Shown: one piece after another, positions 58,106-64,000 of the stretch
How positions within the stretch are numbered: position 1 is the stretch's first letter
Layout of the letters: every line of letters starts with the position of its first letter
Source of the DNA: Pseudocercospora fijiensis CIRAD86
Lineage: Eukaryota > Ascomycota > Dothideomycetes > Mycosphaerellales > Mycosphaerellaceae
Length of the DNA stretch: 64,000 nt
Reading direction: 5' to 3'
Assembly (NCBI RefSeq): GCF_000340215.1
Contig: NW_006921532.1
Location: forward strand, 3,389,337 to 3,453,336
Made by a program: the position numbers and the translations under genes
Notes under the pieces: generated by a model
Databases searched by the model: none
What the model saw: only the letters and a program-made list of their open reading frames with translations
What the model was told of the DNA's origin: nothing

Positions 58106-58154
58106 ATACTATTTCTGTATTCGTAGCCGCTCGCTACGAATATAGAAATGGTAT
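58106..58154. repeat. 21-bp inverted repeat with 7-nt loop
   Basis: Arms 58106-58126 and 58134-58154 are complementary at 19 of 21 positions, and both mismatches are the C/T or G/A type left by RIP. It was probably a perfect palindrome before mutation. Confidence 0.75.
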
Positions 58155-59152
58155 ATTATTTCTATTATAAACCCTATACATTAACGCCTGCCTTTACTTT
58201 AAATAGGAAACTTAATCGACCCGTTTCCCTTTAATCGTTCGTTCTACTATTATTAGTTAGTAGGGTTAGGTACGGTTATATTCGGGTAGAACTTACTTAC
58301 AACTATTGTCGCATAGAGCAACAATTACTATATCTATAGTAGTTGCTACTAAATACAGAAATCCTAATTACTTTACTCGAGCAATATTACTTCGCTATAG
58401 CCTATAGCTAATTACTAATCGCCTAATCTAAGCGCAAGCCCTATACTAAGCCTTACTATCATATTAACAATAGAACAATAGCGATAGGACTCTCTCGATA
58501 GTATAACTTTCTACTGTTTCTTCTTCTTCCTCCTCTTTCTTTCTTCTTATAGATATCGTATATACCCTCTTACCCTTGCCTACGACAATACCTTATATAT
58601 AAGAACTACGTTAACGGTATAGAAAGTAATATAGGCGGCCCCTTCTTCTCGCCTACGGGTGCTAGTTACCCTTTCTTTAGCTAGGTATAACTAATCGCTC
58701 TTTATTAAAAGCAAGAAATTAAGGACTAATATGCCCTTAGAGCTCCGACGCCTACCGCCGCCGCACTAGCCGCCGCGCTATCCTATAAGTTCAAGTTTCT
58801 AGCTATTCGCGAGTCTAGAAAACAGTTATACTAATCGCTTACTTAGTCGCCGCACTGCCGAGCATTTAGCTGCCGCCGCTACCGCCCGCTGCTTAGTTAA
58901 TACCGCTCGGTTCCGGGCTGCGCTCCTACTCCTACGCTAGCGCTGCTAGTAGTAGTAGTAGCAGCAATAGTAAGAAGAGTATAGACCTATCGAGTTTATT
59001 CGTTAAGTTCGTATATACTAATAGTCTATATAGCGACTAAATTATAGTCGATACTAGTAGTAACGACGAATAAGTCTTATAAGTTCTAGCTTTCTTTCTT
59101 CTATCGATTGTCTAACTTAGTTAGAGCTTATTATTCTAATATATCGATAGTA

Positions 59153-59173
59153 ACGACGACGACGACGACGACG
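59153..59173. repeat. GAC trinucleotide microsatellite
   Basis: About seven (CGA)n/(GAC)n units in the region left of the copia element. Confidence 0.8.
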
Positions 59174-59481
59174 ATAATAAGGCTAGGCCTCTCCCTCCTA
59201 TTACCTTACTTAATATAACTAATGTATTCGAGAGAGACTATCTACGAGAAAGTCGGAAGAAGAAGTGCGGCAGTTGCAGCCTTAGGCATTAGGTACGTAA
59301 TAGACCCTAACACCTAGACATACACTCTAAGTCACCCCCTTAGCACGTACATATCGCTATAGAATAAAACAAGCATATTAGCCATTTAGTTGGCAAAGCA
59401 AACAGGGGTATTAGGTAAGTAGAAACAGGTAAACAAACTGGACTACTCTTAGGTTAAACAGACAAAGCAAACAAAGGCCCT

Positions 59482-62400
59482 TTAGTACTTAATAGCTAGC
59501 TTTGCAGCATTCTTAATAGCGGCCTTGCAATCTACTAGGTTTAGTTGTTTAACAAAGCGGCCGTGCTTGATCTTATTAAGCGGCTTAGTAAAGCTATCGG
59601 CTATCTGATTATATATGCTAACCTATTAGACTATAATAGAACTATTAGCAATCTTCTCTCGGATATAGTAGACTCGAGTATCTATATGCTTCGTACGGCT
59701 ATTAATGCTAGTCGACTTAGTAATAGCAATAGCGGACTAATTGTCCTCGTAGAGCGTAACTAGAAGAATATAGCCCTTATAGCTAATTTCCTTTAATAAA
59801 CGAGCTAAGGCAACTGCTTCCTTAGCCCCTATAGTGAGTTAGATATACTTAGCTTTAGTTGACGACAGTGTAACAAGCGTCTAGCGGCCGGACTTATACA
59901 ACAGAGGTCCGCCTATAATAGTGAAGTAGAAGCCGCCCGTAGAGCGACGAGTAACTAGATTATTAGCCTATAAGGCGTTACAGTAACTAGCGAATTTGAG
60001 GTCGTTAGCCTCGTTCTAATTGCCTTGAAAGCGTATACTACGACTAAGGGTACTAACCAGGTACTTAATCAGCTAAAGGAGCGCGGCATAATACTCTTTA
60101 GTAGGGTTGGAGATAAATCGTAATAACAGGCCTATAGTATAGCAAGCATTAGGTCGTGTAATTATAGCTAGCTATAGTGCCTTACTAACACCTTCTTAAT
60201 ACTAAGTCTTAAAGGCGGCACTAGCTGTATAGCCCTTAGGTGCGCGTTAAATAGACGTCTTAATATAGCGAGGCGCTATTAGAGTAGCTAGACCGACACG
60301 GCTACGTATACTATATTTCTTACTAAGCCTATTCAGATAGGCATCCTAAACGACATAGATAGTGCGTTAATTGCGGTTACGGATAATCCTTATGCCGAGA
60401 TAGTAGTGCAGGTTACTAAGTTCTCGTATGTTAAATCGGTCCTTTAGCATCTAAGCAACGGCTTCTAGTGCTAATAGGCTATAGGCGATAATAATTATAT
60501 TATCGACGTAGATAACGATAATCGAGCCGCTAATAACGTGTTTGAACACATACACGTCAGTTATTATTAGTACAAAGTCTAGGCTCTTTAAGTACTTCCG
60601 AAGCTCTTTATACTATAGCATTAGTAACTGCTTTAGACTATATAGTACCTTTAGTAATAGGCAAACTATGCCCTTGCTACTACGGTCCTTAAAACCGTAT
60701 AGCTGTTTAACGTAGATCTTGTACTTGTCGCCGATAAGGGCATTAAGGAAGGCAGTTAGGATATCATACTGTTTAGCCTCTAGGTCGTAATAAGCAATTA
60801 AGCTAAACAGTGCTCGCAGCGTAGATAGCTTAGCGACAGCCGTATAGGTCTCGTTATAATCCTGTCCTTCAACCTGTGTAAAGCTACGGACGACCTAACG
60901 AGCCTTAAACCGGCTCAGATTGCTATTGGCGTCTCGCTTAATAGTAAAGACCTATCGGCTACGGACAACCTTGCGACCTTTAGGCACCTCCAACCGAGAC
61001 ACATGCACCTATATATAGTTATCGATTAGTAACTTGTACTTAGCCTTATAGGCCTCCTTCTACTATAGCTAATATAGTAACTAAGTCGCCTCCTTGTAGC
61101 TCTTCGGAATAGGAATGGTCTCCTTAGGCTTGTTAGACTGTTTAGCAATGTAATAGGAAGCTATAAAACCCTTAACATAGGCTATCGGTATATTAGCTAT
61201 TGTACGTCGAGTTAACCGCTTAATACTACAATTAGCTAGATAGCTACGCAACAGGTTACGAGCCGACTTGTTGCTCCGTGTCTTGCGTATAGAACGATTA
61301 CTAATAGCCTTAGGAGGTCGCTTAAACTTAGGTAACTAGCCTAGCTCGCCCTTCTTAGCGTTTAGATTATATGCTAGCTCTTCCTCGGCTAACTAAAAGC
61401 CATCTTTATTACTTAAAGCTAGTAGTAGAACTAGTTGAACGTCTAGAAGGTCGTTATCGATTAGTAACGGATTAGCGACCTTATCGGCTATTTCCTATAC
61501 AGGTCCTTATGCAGGCTATTCTTCTTGCTAAGCTAGAAGCCGCTAGACTATACTAGCAGCCTCGGTAGGCGACGGAGCCTCGTTGCTTATAGAATTGAAC
61601 AAAGCCGGCATAATAGACTTAAGGGTAACAAACTCGTTCTTAGACAAGTCGTTAGTGTTGGTATATAGCTTTATGCTATCTAGAAGCAGGAGGTTACCCC
61701 CTAACTTAACAAACTAGACGTCCTTAGAAGCGATAACTTTGTGTTAATTAGGCAGGTAAATCATGTATTTTCTAGAGTCTATAGAGCCCTTAGTATAGCT
61801 AACTAGCTTGCCAACTAGGCCTCTACTGTCTATCTTCTTTCCGCGAGTTACACTGTAATCGTAGGCAACTGCAGTACAGCTATAAGCTCGAAGGTGCTGC
61901 AGGCGTAGCTGTGTTCGTAACTAATTGAGCTCCTTAGCTATAATAGTGTATAGGCTTCCTCTATCAACAGTTGGCGTAATATTGAGGACCTGTATAGCGG
62001 AGGCAATAGTATATAGCTATAGAGACTTTAGAAGGTTAGCCTGTAGCATTATCTTTCTCGCAGTCGTATATACGATGTGATTGCTAACCTTAGCAAGGCT
62101 ATTCTAAGTTGAAGAATAAGGAGCTATAACCTGTAGTATAATGCCCTAATTACGAGCCTAGCTTAATAGCTAATTTCCGCCGTATTCACCCCCTCTATCG
62201 AGGCGGTAGATTAGGATTGAGTAACTAGTCTGTATACGGATATATACACGATAGTCCTTAATAGCTACTACAGCCCCTAACTTAAGCGTGCTAGCATATT
62301 CGTGTCGATAGCCTAACTTAGCGTATGTAAACAGTGTAAAATAGCGCTCCTATAACAGACTAGGATTGGTTATAGTAACCACATCTACATAGACAATGTA

Positions 62401-64000
62401 ATAGATCGTAGATAGTCGTACGCGTAGTAGCCGATTGTATTCCTTGTATAATATAGCTATACGACAGGCAATGCAGTTGCGGAAGTCCTTCTTAGCACTA
62501 GTAATAACAATCTAACCCTTAGATTCTATTCTTAGCAGCTTGCGGTAATAAATATAGCTATATCGCAGATGCTACTTATCTATAGTGCCTGTAGGCACCC
62601 CCTTCTTCGATAGAAGGGCAACCACTTTACTATCTAGACTAGAGGTTGGTATATAGAGGTAGGGAAGACTATTCTTACGGTATGTCTAAGCGATAGTGAC
62701 CTTATTGCCCTCCACTATCGTAAACAGGACACGCTTATTATTTCGGTAGAAACAACCCTTATCGGCAAGCTTCTTAGTAGATAGAAGGTTAGCTACCAGA
62801 CCTAGAATATATAGTATATTAGACAGCTTTATGCTGCTTACACTACGCTTATTAATAACCTTAGTCTAAGCTATACCAACTATCGTAGCGTGCTTCGTGT
62901 TGCTACTAAACCGGACAGGAATGTAACAGCCTTCGTATTTAATAAGCAATAAAGGGTTATTAACTATATATATACTAGTACCTAAGTCGACAACCTAATT
63001 AGTAGTGCGAGTCGCTATAGTAAGTGCTATAGAAGCTGCGTTACTAACAGTAATCGCATTAAAGGCGTAGTTGCTGCTTAGGTCTAATAATACCCCTAGG
63101 GTAGCATTAGCCGCATACAGCCCCTAAGCACTATTCTAACTAGATAGCGGCTGCTGCTAAGTAGTTAGTCTACGCTGCTGCTGTTATTGCACCCCCTTCT
63201 TCTTAGCCTTCTGCTATTTACGACGCAGTCGGTCTTCCTCCTTTAGGTAAGGGTACTTAGTATAGCAGCGGTTAGAAGGGTGTAACCCCTAACAATAGGC
63301 GCACTTCTTACGGTTAGACTAATAACTATTCTAGTTGCTTCCACCGCGGCTACGACCACTGTTGCTATTTCCGCGGCTACTACGACCGCTACGGTTCGAG
63401 TTACCTCGACCGTTATTATTACTATTACTACCTTGCTATTGTAGTTAGCGCTAAAGACTAAAGAAGCCGTTATATTAGGCCTAGTTCAATTAAGCTACAT
63501 TCTTATTAAGCAACGCGCTAATAATGTTGTTAAGGGTGCTATTATTAATAGTGTATTCCGAGGCGCGCATTTGCTTACGGCGCATCTATACGAAAGCCTC
63601 GTAGAACGGTGCGATTTGTATAATAAATATGTAGACAGCCTAATATTAGCTAATAGCTAATTTAGTATCCTTTAAGGTACCGAGCTTCTTCTTATATTTA
63701 TTGCAGAACTTCTTAATGTCCTTGCTATTATACCGAAGGGTAATATATTCCTAGTAGAGCATAAATTTAGTAGACCTACCTTTACTAGTATATTTCTTCT
63801 TAAGGAAGTCCTATACTTCCTAGGATATAGACAGACTAAGCAGTAATTGTTGAATGTTACTAACACAATTAGCAAAGATCCAGGTACGTGCTGTTTGATC
63901 TTTAGAGTCCCATTTATCTTAGCGGTCTTCAAACTCTTTAGAAGTCTTACTAGATGCCTTAGTAAGGGGTCGCTAGCGGGTGCCTTATATATAGCGCTAG
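59482..64000 (-). pseudogene. Ty1/copia gag-pol, truncated by the window edge
   Basis: One minus-strand frame with TAA/TAG breaks covers gag and pol. From the right: a gag (UBN2-like) domain running off the edge, an Arg/Ser/Gly-rich stretch, a zinc knuckle CAYC-x3-H-x4-C (63303-63265), aspartic protease (about 62.95 kb, DLGTSIYIVNN), the gag-pre-integrase and integrase (62.6-61.9 kb; DRGGEYGGN near 62.2 kb), RT with SRFKARWVVR and the active site YVDN (60510-60499; the second Asp is Asn), and RNase H with the copia-specific SRTKHIDTR (about 59.68 kb). The end is a TAA at 59484-59482. Domain order PR-INT-RT-RH identifies copia rather than gypsy. Inactive through RIP. Confidence 0.9.
63084..63110. 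repeat. 27-nt palindrome P6 in the copia element
   Basis: Starts CTAATAATACCCC and ends TAGGGTAGCATTAG. It matches P3 of the neighbouring Ty3 element at 25 of 27 bases. Here it lies within the traceable gag-pol frame between zinc knuckle and protease, encoding ANATLGVLLD on the minus strand. Confidence 0.8.

Larger units (their letters stand above)
57891..59481. other. RIP-mutated region left of the copia pol, probably including its 3' LTR
   Basis: No gene could be traced. On the minus strand a CTAAGGGGG polypurine-like run is followed by TGACTTAG with the edge at 59334, so the copia 3' LTR may begin there and extend left. Its other end cannot be fixed because the 5' LTR is outside the window. 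A 21-bp inverted repeat lies at 58106-58154, an AGT/AGC triplet run at 58947-58966 and a GAC run at 59153-59173. Confidence 0.4.

Noticed and set aside
59545..59763. Plus-strand ORF in the copia region
   Set aside because: Antisense to the clear RNase H segment of the copia pol.

Overview
The window looks like nuclear DNA of a filamentous ascomycete, probably a dothideomycete. It has compact genes with 51-73 nt GT-AG introns, Pezizomycotina-type proteins (a DUF3074 protein, a D-xylulose kinase, a Sea4/Mio homologue) and transposons heavily altered by RIP. In the RIP regions CA and TG are scarce and TA is abundant. The old reading frames can still be followed, because nearly every break is TAA or TAG rather than TGA. 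The order assignment is an inference.

Layout. (1) 1-10.5 kb is a gene island: the 3' end of an unrecognised gene, a GMPPA-type sugar-nucleotide pyrophosphorylase, a short-chain dehydrogenase, a PIN-domain/RGG protein, D-xylulose kinase and a DUF3074/coiled-coil protein. (2) 10,533-42,098 is a three-layer transposon nest. A DNA transposon of about 4.1 kb has 29-bp terminal inverted repeats and three decayed genes, one encoding an integrase-core DDE transposase. It was hit by a 13.5-kb Ty3/gypsy chromodomain element (108-bp LTRs, target duplication TTAGT). That element was hit in turn by a 13.9-kb relative (114-bp LTRs, target duplication TCGTC). (3) 42.3-45.2 kb holds one intact gene, the Sea4/Mio subunit of the SEA/GATOR2 complex, isolated between transposons. 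(4) 45,665-57,886 is a different Ty3/gypsy element with 279-bp LTRs and three ORFs. (5) From about 59.3 kb to the right edge is a Ty1/copia element on the minus strand, cut off by the window end.

The most unusual points are these. Both nested chromodomain elements carry, 3' of a single-frame gag-pol, a second continuous frame of about 1,730 codons with no recognised domain, preceded by a spacer with a TATA-like box. The third Ty3 element also has an extra 932-codon ORF after pol. A family of 27-nt near-palindromes sits at the ORF borders of that element, and a sixth copy lies in the copia element.

The host genes are ordinary metabolic and housekeeping genes and do not form an obvious cluster. 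The accessory content is wholly transposon-derived. I see no tRNA, rRNA or CRISPR array.
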